From positions 124,001 through 188,000 of the forward strand of contig NZ_JARXHW010000002.1 in assembly GCF_031127805.1 (NCBI RefSeq): 64,000 bases of DNA. The letters are read 5' to 3'. This document shows, piece after piece, positions 26,367 to 35,650 of the stretch. A program made the translations under genes and the position numbers. This DNA is from Thalassobacterium maritimum (lineage in GTDB: Bacteria; Verrucomicrobiota; Verrucomicrobiia; Opitutales; Coraliomargaritaceae). The notes beneath the pieces are model-generated. The model was not told where the DNA came from and did no database searches. It saw only the letters and a list, made by a program, of their open reading frames with translations. Positions within the stretch are counted from its first letter, which is position 1, and the number at the start of each line of letters is the position of its first letter.

Positions 26367-27128
26367 ATGCCTGCTAAAAAAACAGAATCCAAAAAAGTGC
26401 AGCGAGTGCGGTGCACTGGCTATCTGCAGCCGTATGATTACTACGCTGATTTGTTCGGCGCTAGTGAGCGAACGGTGAAGGGCTGGGTGTCGACTGGTCG
26501 TAAGGCGGATGATCGGCCGCCGTTGGATGAGCCTGAGCTGATGGCTAATTGGTGGAGTCGGCACTATAAACATCGGGTGCCGGATCTGATATTGAAGATG
26601 GCGAAGGCTGCTCCGGGGGATGGGGATGCTCAGGTTAAGGGCGATCCTTTGTTTGAGCAGCCTGCTCAGCCGGAGCCTAATGTGGTGCCGTTTGTGATGC
26701 CTGATAATTTGGAGACGGGGCTGGCCGCGTCGGTGGCTCGGCTGCGGGAGGCTGAGGCTGTGCTGAGTGCTAAGTATCTGCATGCGATGACCCAGGAGGC
26801 GGATGAGGGGGAGATCGAGCGCAAGCAACGTAGCTGGGAGCGGGTATCGAATCAGTTGCGGCAGCAGGAAAAATCGCTGCGGGAGCTTGAGGGAAAGTAT
26901 GGTGACTCTTATTCGGGGGATGAGATTCGGGCGATGCTGGAGAAATTGCACATGCCGATCTACTCGGGGATGATGAATCTGGTGCGGCGCTGCTCTCCGA
27001 AGGTGGATTTGATCGAGGATCCTGCCGAGAAGCAGGCGTATTGGCTGGCTGAGGTGCGGAAGTTGTTTAAGGGCCTGCAGCAGTCTGAATTTGCGGCGCC
27101 GGTTGAGGAGTTGGTGGTGGGTGAATAA
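26367..27128 (+). CDS. Probable terminase small subunit
   Basis: A 253-residue protein. The N-terminus (LQPYDYYADLFGASERTVKGWV) is a helix-turn-helix of the kind used by small terminases to bind the packaging site; the middle has a long helical segment with EAEAVLSAKYLHAM and a C-terminal helical region. The assignment depends mainly on its position directly before and overlapping the large subunit, as Nu1 precedes A in lambda. The start at ATG 26367 follows the iteron-like region. Confidence 0.65.
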   Translation: MPAKKTESKKVQRVRCTGYLQPYDYYADLFGASERTVKGWVSTGRKADDRPPLDEPELMANWWSRHYKHRVPDLILKMAKAAPGDGDAQVKGDPLFEQPAQPEPNVVPFVMPDNLETGLAASVARLREAEAVLSAKYLHAMTQEADEGEIERKQRSWERVSNQLRQQEKSLRELEGKYGDSYSGDEIRAMLEKLHMPIYSGMMNLVRRCSPKVDLIEDPAEKQAYWLAEVRKLFKGLQQSEFAAPVEELVVGE

Positions 27129-28974
27129 TTCTGCGCTACAGGATTTGATGGTTCGGACGCTGGCGGGGATCTATCGCCCGGGGTCGGACCTGTCGCACCT
27201 GGAGTGGGCGGAGCAAAGTATTGTGCTCAGTAGTGCTGAGTCGATTGAGTTTAGCGGTCCGTATCGGGCTGATCTGACGCCGTGGCATGTTTTTGTTTTT
27301 GAGTTTTTCGACGATCCGGCGTGGCGGGAGTTGATCGTGCGTAAGAGCAGCCAGACGGGGATTACGTTGGCGATGCTGATTATGATTTGCTACTTTGTGG
27401 CGGAGATGCCGGCGCACGTTTTGTATGCGATTGATAGCCGGGATGAGGCTAAGAAAATTTCGAAAATGCGCCTGCTGCCCATGCTCAAGGGGTGTGGGGC
27501 TTGTGATGGCGCGATGGATGTGGCGGATGATGATTTGTCGACTCTGTTTATGATGGTGCGTGGTATGGCGATCCATATCATTGGCGGTGGCTCGGCTGGT
27601 GCGTTTGCGAATAAAACGGTTAAGCTTTGTATCCTGGATGAGTTGGACAAGCACCCGGCGAATCCTCAGGGGGAGGCTAATACGATCGATCTGGCTCGGG
27701 ACCGGATCAAGCAGGTGGAGGAGGCGAAGCTTGTGGGCTTTAGCTCGCCTAAGGATTGGGAGAGTGTGACGAATCAGGAGTATCTGACTGGCACGCGGCA
27801 TAAGTTGTTTGTGCCTTGTCCGCACTGTGGGCGTAATCAGGAGCTGGTGTGGCAGCAGATGCGCTTTGATCACTGTAAGGATTTGCTGGGTAATTGGGAT
27901 CTGGAACGGGTGCTTAAGGAGACGTATTACGAGTGCATCGGATGCGGTGAGGCGATCGAGGAGCGGTATAAGCCGTGGATGCTGGACCTGAAGCGGGTGC
28001 AGTTTTTACCGACTAATCTGAATCTGGATGAGCACCGGCGGGTGCCGCGGAAGTTGAGTTTGCATGTTTCGGATTTGTATTCGCAGTTTCCTGAGTCGCG
28101 TTGGGGGTTGTTGGCGGTGCAGTTTATCGACGCTTCGAAAAATCCGTCGAAGCTGCAGGCGTTTTTTAATGGTCGGATGGGTCTGCCTAAACAGGAGCGA
28201 CGGGTGAGTATCGCGAAGAATGATGTGTTTCAGCTTTGCGGGGCGTATGAGCATGATACTTGTCCTGTGTGGCCTGCGTTTTCGGTGGCTGAGCAGCCTG
28301 CTGTGGTGATGGCGAGTGATGTGCAGCAGGATGTTAAGAAGTGGGCTAAGGGTGTGTTTACTACGGAGGGTGAGCTGTATATTGTGAGTTATGGTGAGAC
28401 GCTGAGCTATGATGAGCTGGAGATGGTGGCGAATAATCCGACGCTCTGCGGTCCTGAGAATGATCGGCGGGAGTATAAGACGAGCTTCGGTTTGATTGAT
28501 GAGGGGCACGATACAAAAAATGTGCGCTCGTTTTGCCTGAGCACGGGTGGCCGTTGGTGGCCGGTTAAGGGTCGAGGTGGCATTCAGGTTAGGGATGTGG
28601 TGAGCGAGTCGAGCGCTACGCATGATGGGCGCGAGCTGATGGTTTACCACTGCTCGGATGATGACTTTAAGACGGATTTGTATGTGGGCCGTATCGGTGA
28701 GTTTGAGCGGATTAAGCAGGGTAAGAGCCCGGTGCCGCGTATGTGGCTGCCGATCTATGTGGAGGAGCGTTTTGTGGCTGAGCTGTGCGCGGAGAAGCGG
28801 GAGCGGCAGAAGGTGCGCGGCCGTATGTGCTGGGTATGGGTGGATCCGAAAGACCCGAATGACTTTGGCGATGCTGTGAAATACCTGCTGGTGTTGTGGT
28901 ATAAGTTTAAGGAGCTGTTCCCGTATGATCGACCTAAGGATCTACGCACCTCGGATGAAGTAGCCGAAAATTAG
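27121..28974 (+). CDS. Terminase large subunit (GpA family)
   Basis: A 617-residue packaging motor of the lambda GpA family, from GTG 27121 overlapping the small-subunit stop. Features: the typical start LEWAEQSIVLSSAESIEFSG then PWHVFVFEFFDDP, the ATPase segment VRKSSQTGITLAML, a Walker B-like region LCILDELDKHP, zinc-binding pairs CPHCGRN and CIGCGEA, and a C-terminal nuclease domain with MASDVQQD near residue 395. It cuts phage DNA and pumps it into the prohead. Confidence 0.9.
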   Translation: MNNSALQDLMVRTLAGIYRPGSDLSHLEWAEQSIVLSSAESIEFSGPYRADLTPWHVFVFEFFDDPAWRELIVRKSSQTGITLAMLIMICYFVAEMPAHVLYAIDSRDEAKKISKMRLLPMLKGCGACDGAMDVADDDLSTLFMMVRGMAIHIIGGGSAGAFANKTVKLCILDELDKHPANPQGEANTIDLARDRIKQVEEAKLVGFSSPKDWESVTNQEYLTGTRHKLFVPCPHCGRNQELVWQQMRFDHCKDLLGNWDLERVLKETYYECIGCGEAIEERYKPWMLDLKRVQFLPTNLNLDEHRRVPRKLSLHVSDLYSQFPESRWGLLAVQFIDASKNPSKLQAFFNGRMGLPKQERRVSIAKNDVFQLCGAYEHDTCPVWPAFSVAEQPAVVMASDVQQDVKKWAKGVFTTEGELYIVSYGETLSYDELEMVANNPTLCGPENDRREYKTSFGLIDEGHDTKNVRSFCLSTGGRWWPVKGRGGIQVRDVVSESSATHDGRELMVYHCSDDDFKTDLYVGRIGEFERIKQGKSPVPRMWLPIYVEERFVAELCAEKRERQKVRGRMCWVWVDPKDPNDFGDAVKYLLVLWYKFKELFPYDRPKDLRTSDEVAEN

Positions 28975-29181
28975 ACCGATAACCAAACTGGTGATGGACC
29001 AGGCTAGATTTACTTTGTCTATCCAGTTTGGTTGGTTGGCTTCGTCGGCCTGTTTTACGCTTAAAATGATTTTTGCGCGTTCGTGGTTTGGTGATCCTAT
29101 TGCGCTTTGGCTGATGATTTCTAGTAGCACTTCTTTGGGCTGTTGGTGCATTTGTTCTATCATGTCGTTGGTGAGTTTCAT
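28942..29181 (-). CDS. Small membrane protein antisense to the terminase end
   Basis: A 79-residue protein on the minus strand, overlapping the last 33 bases of the terminase gene. It has a polar helical N-terminus (MKLTNDMIEQMHQQPKEVLL) and a C-terminal membrane segment (LAWSITSLVIGLIFGYFIRG). Local composition differs from the neighbouring terminase gene (A/T richer on this strand). It could be expressed in the lysogen and act in immunity or exclusion. No family recognised. Confidence 0.6.
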   Translation of the reverse strand: MKLTNDMIEQMHQQPKEVLLEIISQSAIGSPNHERAKIILSVKQADEANQPNWIDKVNLAWSITSLVIGLIFGYFIRGA

Positions 29182-29221
29182 AATTTATAGGGGTTGTGTG
29201 CTTTGACATGCGGCGGTCGGC

Positions 29222-29515
29222 ATGCCTTCGGACTTTGATAGACTTGCCACTGTTAAGCAGTATTTGCGACGTAAATTTGATGCAGCGCAGCTGCGCGCTA
29301 AAGCGGATGATATTTTTGATTTAGCGACTGAGGAGGTGACGATCACCTCGCAGGGTTTTGAGGGGGGCACGTCTGCGGGGCAGATTAGTTTCCCTAAGAT
29401 TTTGCTGCTGCAGGCGATCGAGGAGCTGATCGCGGAAAAGGATCCTGATAATACGCCGTCGGCGCCTGGTGGATCGATTCACCCTGATTTCTCTCAACGT
29501 AGTATTTCGACATGA
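29222..29515 (+). CDS. Small head protein between terminase and portal (gpW position)
   Basis: A 97-residue protein. In the lambda gene order, the gene between the large terminase and the portal encodes the head-completion protein W, and this gene occupies that place. It is mostly helical (YLRRKFDAAQLRAKADDIFD) with a Pro-rich tail. A TTGACA motif at 29203-29208 precedes the ATG by 13 bases. Its stop overlaps the portal start (ATGA). Assigned by position. Confidence 0.5.
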   Translation: MPSDFDRLATVKQYLRRKFDAAQLRAKADDIFDLATEEVTITSQGFEGGTSAGQISFPKILLLQAIEELIAEKDPDNTPSAPGGSIHPDFSQRSIST

Positions 29516-31134
29516 GTAAAGCCCTTGATAAAATTATTGAACGCGGCAGTGGTGGTGCTGCTGCTGAACCTGATTTGAATGCGTCGGCTGCGGATATGCC
29601 GGCTGCGGCTATCGGCGGTAGTGGCGGTGGTTTTGCTGGTGCGGATGCGAGCTCGCAACAGCGGGGCATGATCTATTTCCCGCAGCTGGATACGCGTAAG
29701 GAGATTAACCCTACGAATCGTAAGGAGCTGCTGCGCCGCTCTCGCTGGATGTATGCGAATCTGGGTGTGGTGCGCCGTGCGTATAATGGGGTCTCTCGGA
29801 TGATCGTGGGCACGGGATTGATCCCTGAGCCGATCACGGAGGATAAGGAATGGAATGAGTTGTCTCTCGCTGCATTCCAACGGCGGACGGGACAGGCGAA
29901 TGTTTTTGACCTGGCACAAAAGTATAATTTCGCGCGCTCGCAGCGTGCGGTGGTGTGCTGTAAAAAGAAGGATGGCGACATTGGTGTGGCGCTGACTAAT
30001 TCGACTACGGGTCGGGCGCGGTTTGGATTTTATGAGGCGCACCAGATCGGCACGTCGAAGTATGGCGCGTTTGGGAATCAGTTTGATACGACTGGCTGGT
30101 ATGATGGGGTGTATGTGGATCGCTTTAATGCGGCTCAGAAATACCGCATACTTGGAGATAATGAGGGGGAGCATGCGGATATACCGGCACGGGATTTTAT
30201 CCATGTGTGCGATTTTGAGCGCCCCGGCCAGCGGCGTGGGATGACGGCTCTGGCTCATGCGGCCAACAATCTACTGGATGTTACCGAGATCCAGAGTTTT
30301 ATCAAGATGGGGATCAAGCAGGCGAATCGTGTAGGCTACTATATCGCGGACAAGGGCACGCCTCAATCGAGCTCGGGTATCGGTGGGCAGATCGCTGGGG
30401 CGCTCTCGCAGATCACTGATGCATCGGGTAATAAGATCAACATCGAGAGTATCTACGGGCAGGGCGGTGAGATACCGAATGTGCCGGCGGGTAAGGAGCT
30501 TCGGCTGCTCTCGGATTCGCGGCCGCATCCGAATACGCTGGGCTTCATGGATTACTTGATCCGGGATGTGGCGTGGGGCTTGGGGATTGGTCCGGAGCTG
30601 CTTTGGAATATCGCTACGCTGGGCGGTGCGAATACTCGTTTTGTGCTGGCGGATGCTCAGGGATTTATCGAGGAGGAGCAGCAGCAGCTGATCGATCAAT
30701 ATTGCCAGCGTGTATACGTATATACGATCGCTAAGGAGATTAAGGCGGGCACGCTGCGGCCGTGTAAGGATCCTGATTGGATGTTTAAGTGCGGCTGGAT
30801 TACGCCTGCTCGGGTGACGGTGGACTTTGGCCGCGATGGCACGCTCCACCTGAAGCAGATGCAAAGCGGCATGCTGACTTTTAAGCAGTTTTACGGCTGG
30901 AAGGGGCAAGCCTGGAAGAAGCAGATCGAGCAATGGATCGATGAGCGGGCCTACATGAGAGACTACGCGCTGCGCGAGCATGGTATGTCGATGCCGGAGC
31001 TATTTTCGACGCTGCCTAGCCAGCCGGATACGGACGCTGAGGAGCCTGCCTCGGATGCGTCTGCGGATGATGAGGCGGCGGCATCGTCCGCACGTGCGGA
31101 CGATTTTGTTAATCCTACTGATCAAATATTATGA
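29512..31134 (+). CDS. Portal protein (lambda family)
   Basis: A 540-residue portal protein. After a Gly/Ala-rich N-terminus come the family segments LLRRSRWMYANLGVVRRAYN, GTGLIPEP, DFIHVCDFERPGQRRGM and GIGPELLWNIATLGGANTRF, typical of the lambda gpB group. The protein forms the dodecameric ring at one vertex of the head through which DNA is packed. Coupled to the preceding gene and to the protease gene by ATGA overlaps. Confidence 0.9.
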   Translation: MSKALDKIIERGSGGAAAEPDLNASAADMPAAAIGGSGGGFAGADASSQQRGMIYFPQLDTRKEINPTNRKELLRRSRWMYANLGVVRRAYNGVSRMIVGTGLIPEPITEDKEWNELSLAAFQRRTGQANVFDLAQKYNFARSQRAVVCCKKKDGDIGVALTNSTTGRARFGFYEAHQIGTSKYGAFGNQFDTTGWYDGVYVDRFNAAQKYRILGDNEGEHADIPARDFIHVCDFERPGQRRGMTALAHAANNLLDVTEIQSFIKMGIKQANRVGYYIADKGTPQSSSGIGGQIAGALSQITDASGNKINIESIYGQGGEIPNVPAGKELRLLSDSRPHPNTLGFMDYLIRDVAWGLGIGPELLWNIATLGGANTRFVLADAQGFIEEEQQQLIDQYCQRVYVYTIAKEIKAGTLRPCKDPDWMFKCGWITPARVTVDFGRDGTLHLKQMQSGMLTFKQFYGWKGQAWKKQIEQWIDERAYMRDYALREHGMSMPELFSTLPSQPDTDAEEPASDASADDEAAASSARADDFVNPTDQIL

Positions 31135-32051
31135 GTTATCCACGAATCTTTGAGCGGGTCTACATGAGCCCCCTTTGTATCCACCCTACGCGCTTTGCGA
31201 GTATTCACGCTTTTTTGCTGCCTCGGATGTTGGGGCAGCAGCCGCTGGAGATGCCGACTGTGGAGCAGCCGGTGCAGCAGCCGCAGGCGGGGCAGGTGCG
31301 CCCGAATCGTAGTATGTTTAGCGGGCGTCGTCGCCAGAAGGCGGGGCCTGCTTATCTTGGCAATGGTCAATACGACTCTCGATTCTACGATGAGCCTCGC
31401 GAGGGTGTGGCGAGTATCCCGCTCTATGGTGCGGTGGCTAAGAATCTGAGCGCGTGGGAGGAATCTTGCGGCGGTGGCACGGACATTAATGCGTTTGAGA
31501 TGGCCTTGCGGCAGGCTCGGGCGGCGAATGATATCCATACGATTGTGCTGGATATCGATAGCCCGGGGGGATCGGCTACGGGGATCGCGGAGCTTGGCTC
31601 GCTGATCCGGAGTGTGGCGGCTGAGAAAACGGTCTACGCCTACACCGACTCGACGATGTGCAGCGCGGCCTATTGGCTGGGCTCGCAGGCGGCGGAGCTG
31701 TATGTGTCGGGCTCGGCTACGGTGGGCAGTATCGGCACGTATATCGCGTGGCTGGACCCGTCGATTAAGATGGAGATGGAGGGCATCGCGCTGCGCTTGT
31801 ATGCCGAGGGCGAGCATAAGGGCATGGGCCTACCTGGTCGGCCGATGAGCGAGGCGGACGAGCAGCACCTGCGCGATACGGTGCGCGAGATCAACGACAG
31901 CTTTACGGGGGCCGTGACTGATGCGCGTCCAGGTGTCGAGGAGAGCACCATGCAGGGGCAGAGCTTTACGGGCCGCCGTGCGGTGGATCTGGGGCTGGCT
32001 GATGCGATTGTGCCGAGTTTTGAGGAGCTGCTCGACCTGATCGACTCCTAG
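31131..32051 (+). CDS. Prohead protease/scaffold, S49 (SppA/ClpP fold)
   Basis: A 306-residue serine peptidase of the S49 type that matures the prohead, as C does in lambda. It shows IVLDIDSPGGSATGI, then DSTMCSAAYWLGSQA with the probable nucleophile Ser in CSAAY, and SATVGSIGTYIA. The first 70 residues are Gln/Pro-rich. The start GTG/ATG at 31131 overlaps the portal stop; an internal ATG at 31164 is possible. Confidence 0.85.
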   Translation: MSYPRIFERVYMSPLCIHPTRFASIHAFLLPRMLGQQPLEMPTVEQPVQQPQAGQVRPNRSMFSGRRRQKAGPAYLGNGQYDSRFYDEPREGVASIPLYGAVAKNLSAWEESCGGGTDINAFEMALRQARAANDIHTIVLDIDSPGGSATGIAELGSLIRSVAAEKTVYAYTDSTMCSAAYWLGSQAAELYVSGSATVGSIGTYIAWLDPSIKMEMEGIALRLYAEGEHKGMGLPGRPMSEADEQHLRDTVREINDSFTGAVTDARPGVEESTMQGQSFTGRRAVDLGLADAIVPSFEELLDLIDS

Positions 32052-32106
32052 CCGTTTTTGACAGTTTCCAATCGTTTTAAATTGATCACTTAACCAATTC
32101 GCAGAT

Positions 32107-32700
32107 ATGCCCGATAAAACTAAAAAACCGACTCTTATGCAGCGCCTATCTGGTGCGGCGAAGGCCATTGAAAAAAAGGATGCTGAGCTGGCTCGCATCA
32201 CCGCACTGGCTGAAGCAGCCGGTATTAATATTTCGAATACAGAGCCCTCCGGCGAACCTGCCGCCTCTGCTGATCAGCCGCCTGCGGCTGCTGCGGAGAC
32301 TCCGGCTGAACCTGCCGAGGGTGCCACTTCTACTGCGGCCGATGCTGCGGACCCTGCGGACCCTGCTGCGGCCGATGCTGATCCTGCGGCCAGTGCTGAC
32401 TTGACTGCACTGCAGAGCGAGTTGGCCAGCACTCAGAGCGAGCTGGCGACTGCGAAGGCGGCGCTTGCGACGGCTCAGGGTGATCTGACTGCGGCACGTG
32501 CTGAGGTCGACACGCTCAAGGCTGCGGCTAAGAGTGCTGAGACTCGTGCGACTGAGATCCTTGCCGAGGCTGGCTTTGCCGCTGAGGAGCTGCCGGCTCC
32601 ATCGAGCGATGAGGGTAAGTCGAGCGAGGGTCTGTCTGGCCGCGATCGTTTTAAAGCCGGTCTCTCTGAATCCAAACCTGAAATCTTTCGCAACAACTAA
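32107..32700 (+). CDS. Probable capsid scaffold protein
   Basis: A 197-residue Ala/Glu-rich protein with a low-complexity middle (AADAADPADPAAADADPAA) and a coiled coil (LTALQSELASTQSELATAKA). Such proteins assemble inside the prohead and are removed before DNA packing. Placed between protease and major capsid gene, which is the classical scaffold position. A TTGACA motif lies at 32058-32063, just after the protease stop. Confidence 0.65.
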   Translation: MPDKTKKPTLMQRLSGAAKAIEKKDAELARITALAEAAGINISNTEPSGEPAASADQPPAAAAETPAEPAEGATSTAADAADPADPAAADADPAASADLTALQSELASTQSELATAKAALATAQGDLTAARAEVDTLKAAAKSAETRATEILAEAGFAAEELPAPSSDEGKSSEGLSGRDRFKAGLSESKPEIFRNN

Positions 32701-32760
32701 GCGCTTCGCTTAGCGACTCGAAACAAATCCTAATCAATAAAATTCAATCCATAAAATATT

Positions 32761-33669
32761 ATGCCTGATATCACACTACTTGACGTAGCGAAGCGCACCG
32801 GTAACGACCAAGTGGTCGGCCTTATCGAGGAGTCGCTCGCTTTCGCGCCGGAAATGCAAACGCTGCCGATCCGACTTCGCCCCGGGACATCTTACACGAC
32901 GCTCAAGCGCACTGCTTTCGGTGGTGGCGGGTTCCGTGATGCGAATAAGGGCACGGCTCGCATTAAGAGCACCTATGATAAGGTGACTGTGCAGATGTAT
33001 TATTTCGACGCTCAGATGCAGATCGATGAGCAGCTGGTATCGGCTGATCCTGATTTGCTAATTGATGAGGGGGTCGGCGCTGTTCGCGGATCTATGATCA
33101 ATCTTGGTCAGCAAATCTTCTCTGGTCGCGCTAAGGACTCCAAGGGATTTGATGGTTTCAAAAATCAAGTGGCCTCTGAGATGATCGTCGATGCGCAAGG
33201 CACTGGCAACACTGAGACCGTTTATTTTGTGGTCGAGGGCGTGCAAGGCGTGCACGTGCCGATGAACGAAAACACCTTGTTGGAGCTCGGTGAGTGGATG
33301 AAACAGATGGTCAACGATTCTGATGGTAATCCATTTAAGGCATGGGTGAACAACCTTAGCGCATGGCTCGGCCTCCAGCTGGGGCACAAGTATGCTGTGG
33401 GTGCGATCAAGAACATCACCACAGCAAAGCCTCTCACTGATGCGCTTGGTGCTGAGTTGCTCGCTAAGTTCCCCACGGGCATGGTGCCGACTCATTGCTT
33501 TATGAGCCGTCATAGTAAGTATTTGCTGCAAAATAGCCGTTCGTCTGTCGGTGCGACTAAGACAAACTCTGCTGGTGACAGCTTCGCGCCGACTCCTACG
33601 CTGCTCGCTGATGTGCCGATCGTCACCACTGACAGCATTGTGCAAGTCACGCCTGTTTCCTGGTCCTAA
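32761..33669 (+). CDS. Major capsid protein
   Basis: A 302-residue protein that most likely builds the phage head. It begins MPDITLLDVAKRTGNDQVVG and contains the typical capsid patterns LPIRLRPGTSYTTLKRT, a central GMVPTHCFMSRHSKYLLQ and a C-terminal PIVTTDSI. Codon use is closer to the host than in surrounding genes, as expected for a highly expressed structural protein. Position after scaffold and before cement and joining genes supports the call. Confidence 0.8.
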   Translation: MPDITLLDVAKRTGNDQVVGLIEESLAFAPEMQTLPIRLRPGTSYTTLKRTAFGGGGFRDANKGTARIKSTYDKVTVQMYYFDAQMQIDEQLVSADPDLLIDEGVGAVRGSMINLGQQIFSGRAKDSKGFDGFKNQVASEMIVDAQGTGNTETVYFVVEGVQGVHVPMNENTLLELGEWMKQMVNDSDGNPFKAWVNNLSAWLGLQLGHKYAVGAIKNITTAKPLTDALGAELLAKFPTGMVPTHCFMSRHSKYLLQNSRSSVGATKTNSAGDSFAPTPTLLADVPIVTTDSIVQVTPVSWS

Positions 33670-33728
33670 TCGGATTAGACAGTATCCACATCACGAATAC
33701 ATAAATTAACCCGAGAGGAACACATATC

Positions 33729-34133
33729 ATGAGCATTCGAAATCGCCGCGACGCCACTTTTCTTACGTCGCTTACACTCCCTGCAGCTGGATCCAATGAC
33801 GACTCTGCGTCGATCGATTTGGAGAGCGCTGCACCTGGCACGGTCGCTGAGTCGATCGAGCTGGAGATCGCCATCGATGATCTGCCGAATTTGGCCGACG
33901 ATAAAAACGCTACGGTCGTAGTTTATGACTCTGCCGATGATAGCACTTTTGCTGAGGTCGAGGCATTGGCCAGCGTAATCGTGACTGGTGCCGGCGGTGC
34001 CGGCGCGGCTGGCAAGACGGTTGACCTTAAGCTGCCTAGCAGCATCCGCCGCTACATCCGAATTAATGGTGCTGTGGATGCGGATGGTGGGGATAACACC
34101 GCCGCCGCTGTGACGATGGATTTACTCTTTTAG
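33729..34133 (+). CDS. Probable capsid cement/decoration protein (Bbp16-like)
   Basis: A 134-residue acidic beta-rich protein. It has the pattern of Bbp16-type cement proteins: an early LTLPAAGSNDDSASIDL segment, a middle of repeated acidic strands, and a C-terminal SIRRYIRINGAVDADGGD. AGAGGAACAC before the ATG provides a ribosome-binding site. Located directly after the major capsid gene, followed by a strong terminator. The family link is recalled, not tested. Confidence 0.55.
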   Translation: MSIRNRRDATFLTSLTLPAAGSNDDSASIDLESAAPGTVAESIELEIAIDDLPNLADDKNATVVVYDSADDSTFAEVEALASVIVTGAGGAGAAGKTVDLKLPSSIRRYIRINGAVDADGGDNTAAAVTMDLLF

Positions 34134-34163
34134 GCCCTCACCTAATAGTCACGCATCCGTGTA

Positions 34164-34198
34164 AGCCCCGATAGCATCCCTCGCTATCGGGGCTTTTT
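34164..34198 (+). terminator. Terminator after the capsid genes
   Basis: AGCCCCGATAGC (34164-34175) pairs with GCTATCGGGGCT, followed by five T. It separates the highly expressed capsid genes from the joining genes; a TTGACA motif at 34210 follows. Confidence 0.9.
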
Positions 34199-34229
34199 GC
34201 GTCTATAGATTGACATGTGCGTGTTCTCT

Positions 34230-34568
34230 ATGAATCCAGAACGTATCCGATCCTTTTCGCTGCGCCGCACGCAGCTGCAGCAGCAGATTTATGGCCGCAC
34301 GGTGACGCTCAATGGCGAGCGTGCTGTGCATGCGACTGTGGGGCCGGTGACGCATCGGCATAAGTTGGAGATTGGCGGTTTTTTGCCTGAGGTGGATACG
34401 CTGATCCGTATCTCGCGGGCGCATCTGTGCGATTTGGTGGATCCGGATGAGGCTGTCGGCTGGCAGATCGTAGATAGTCGCACGCCGGATAAGGTCTATA
34501 TCGTGGAGGAGGTAAAGGATGATCCGCTCGACGTGGAGGTGATCTTTGGCTGCCGTGCGGATGGGTAG
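34230..34568 (+). CDS. Head-tail joining protein (FII position)
   Basis: A 112-residue protein, start taken at ATG 34230, 14 bases after a TTGACA motif; ATG 34215 is the alternative. The beta-rich composition (GRTVTLNGERAVHATVGPVT; WQIVDSRTPDKVYIVEEV) and gene position between cement and the next joining gene match lambda FII-type connectors. Assigned by position and size. Confidence 0.5.
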   Translation: MNPERIRSFSLRRTQLQQQIYGRTVTLNGERAVHATVGPVTHRHKLEIGGFLPEVDTLIRISRAHLCDLVDPDEAVGWQIVDSRTPDKVYIVEEVKDDPLDVEVIFGCRADG

Positions 34569-34573
34569 GGCGT

Positions 34574-35380
34574 ATGAGGGTGACGATTGATAGATCTAAG
34601 CTCGATCGCGATGTGCGCGATACGAATCGTCGGCTGGCGCGATATGCTCAGTTTTCGGGCCGAGGGATCGCTGTGGAGGTGCGCAACTCTGCGCGTCGGC
34701 TGAGCGCGAATTTTGCTTACCGCACGCAGCCGTTTGGTAATAGTGAGGCGGCGCATAATCAGGGTATGGTGGCGGTGCAGCGCGATGTGTATCGCGTGTT
34801 TGCGACCCCGGGCATGCTCTACGATGAGGTTAAGGCGCGGGCGGGGGCGAACTCTCCGATATTGGATTATTTTTGGCGATCGGCTAAGGCAGGTAATGCG
34901 CGGGCGGTGCGTAAGATTTTGAAGGATTTGGGCATCGATATGCCGGTGGCGCAGACGCCTAAGCGGGCGCTGCATAAATCGGCTCGTAACTCTCGGGGGC
35001 GAGTATCGTCGACCCAGCGGCCTGCGCAGCTGGTGCTGGGCGGCAAGGGGGGCGACTCGCTCAAGCGCTACGTGAGTAAAATCCAGAAGCGTGTGGGCTG
35101 GGCTGCCTCTGGCTGGTCGGCGTGTGCGGCGCAGCTGGGTAGCACGCGCGGCATTGTGAAATGGAAAAAGCGTGGCAAGCGTGGCCCGGGCTATGTGCTG
35201 AGCACGGGGGGCACTCGTCGGCCTACGCACTACCTGGTCAACACAGCGAGCTATGCGAGTGCAGTGCTACCTGTGGGTGAGCAGCGTAAGGCGGTGCGGC
35301 GTGAGGAGCGGACGCTGCGACAACAAACGGAGATTGCGCTGCGTAAGTCTGCGAAAAAAGCGCGGCTGCGGGTGTCTTGA
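34574..35380 (+). CDS. Minor tail/head-closure protein (Z position)
   Basis: A 268-residue strongly basic protein, starting five bases after the preceding stop. It has an Arg-rich N-terminus (DVRDTNRRLARYAQFSGRGI) and a C-terminal basic helix (RREERTLRQQTEIALRKSAK), and in the middle VGWAASGWSACAAQLG. The order of genes matches lambda Z, the head-proximal tail protein. Its last codons lie inside a weak terminator hairpin, and the integron starts directly after it. Confidence 0.5.
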   Translation: MRVTIDRSKLDRDVRDTNRRLARYAQFSGRGIAVEVRNSARRLSANFAYRTQPFGNSEAAHNQGMVAVQRDVYRVFATPGMLYDEVKARAGANSPILDYFWRSAKAGNARAVRKILKDLGIDMPVAQTPKRALHKSARNSRGRVSSTQRPAQLVLGGKGGDSLKRYVSKIQKRVGWAASGWSACAAQLGSTRGIVKWKKRGKRGPGYVLSTGGTRRPTHYLVNTASYASAVLPVGEQRKAVRREERTLRQQTEIALRKSAKKARLRVS

Positions 35381-35393
35381 TTAGACACTTTTT
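35372..35393 (+). terminator. Weak terminator at the integron boundary
   Basis: GTGTCT (35372-35377) pairs with AGACAC (35383-35388), followed by five T. The stem includes the last codons of the Z-like gene. It is at the exact border between the phage joining genes and the cassette array and may limit read-through into the cassettes. Confidence 0.55.
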
Positions 35394-35401
35394 GAGTCTG
35401 T

Positions 35402-35650
35402 ATGAGGGATACAGAATTAAAAAGTGAGAGTGCTGCGGCTGGTTCGGTTCCCCATGTCCCGCAGGCGATGCCGGGAACTAGGAGGATGGCCACGGGCGAT
35501 GGGTTTAATTTCGATCACGCAATGATGCTACCATGTGCGGCGATCGGATTCATCGCGCAAAAAATACTAAAATGGACAATTGGTGGGATTGTCGTCGGGT
35601 GGGAAATTGCTCGGCACGGAAAACCAACAAAACCGAACTCTAAGAGCTGA
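35402..35650 (+). CDS. Cassette 1 gene: small protein with hydrophobic C-terminal segment
   Basis: An 82-residue protein of unknown function. The first 40 residues are polar; MMLPCAAIGFIAQKILKW and TIGGIVVGWEIA form one or two hydrophobic segments. Its stop codon lies inside attC site 1, in the compact manner typical of integron cassettes. The left border of this cassette is not defined because no attI is seen; it may be a phage gene rather than a captured one. Confidence 0.5.
   Translation: MRDTELKSESAAAGSVPHVPQAMPGTRRMATGDGFNFDHAMMLPCAAIGFIAQKILKWTIGGIVVGWEIARHGKPTKPNSKS

Noticed and set aside
35372..35402. Possible attI at the left border of the cassette array
   Set aside because: There is no GTT core with flanking IntI-binding pattern; the visible palindrome is better explained as a weak terminator.
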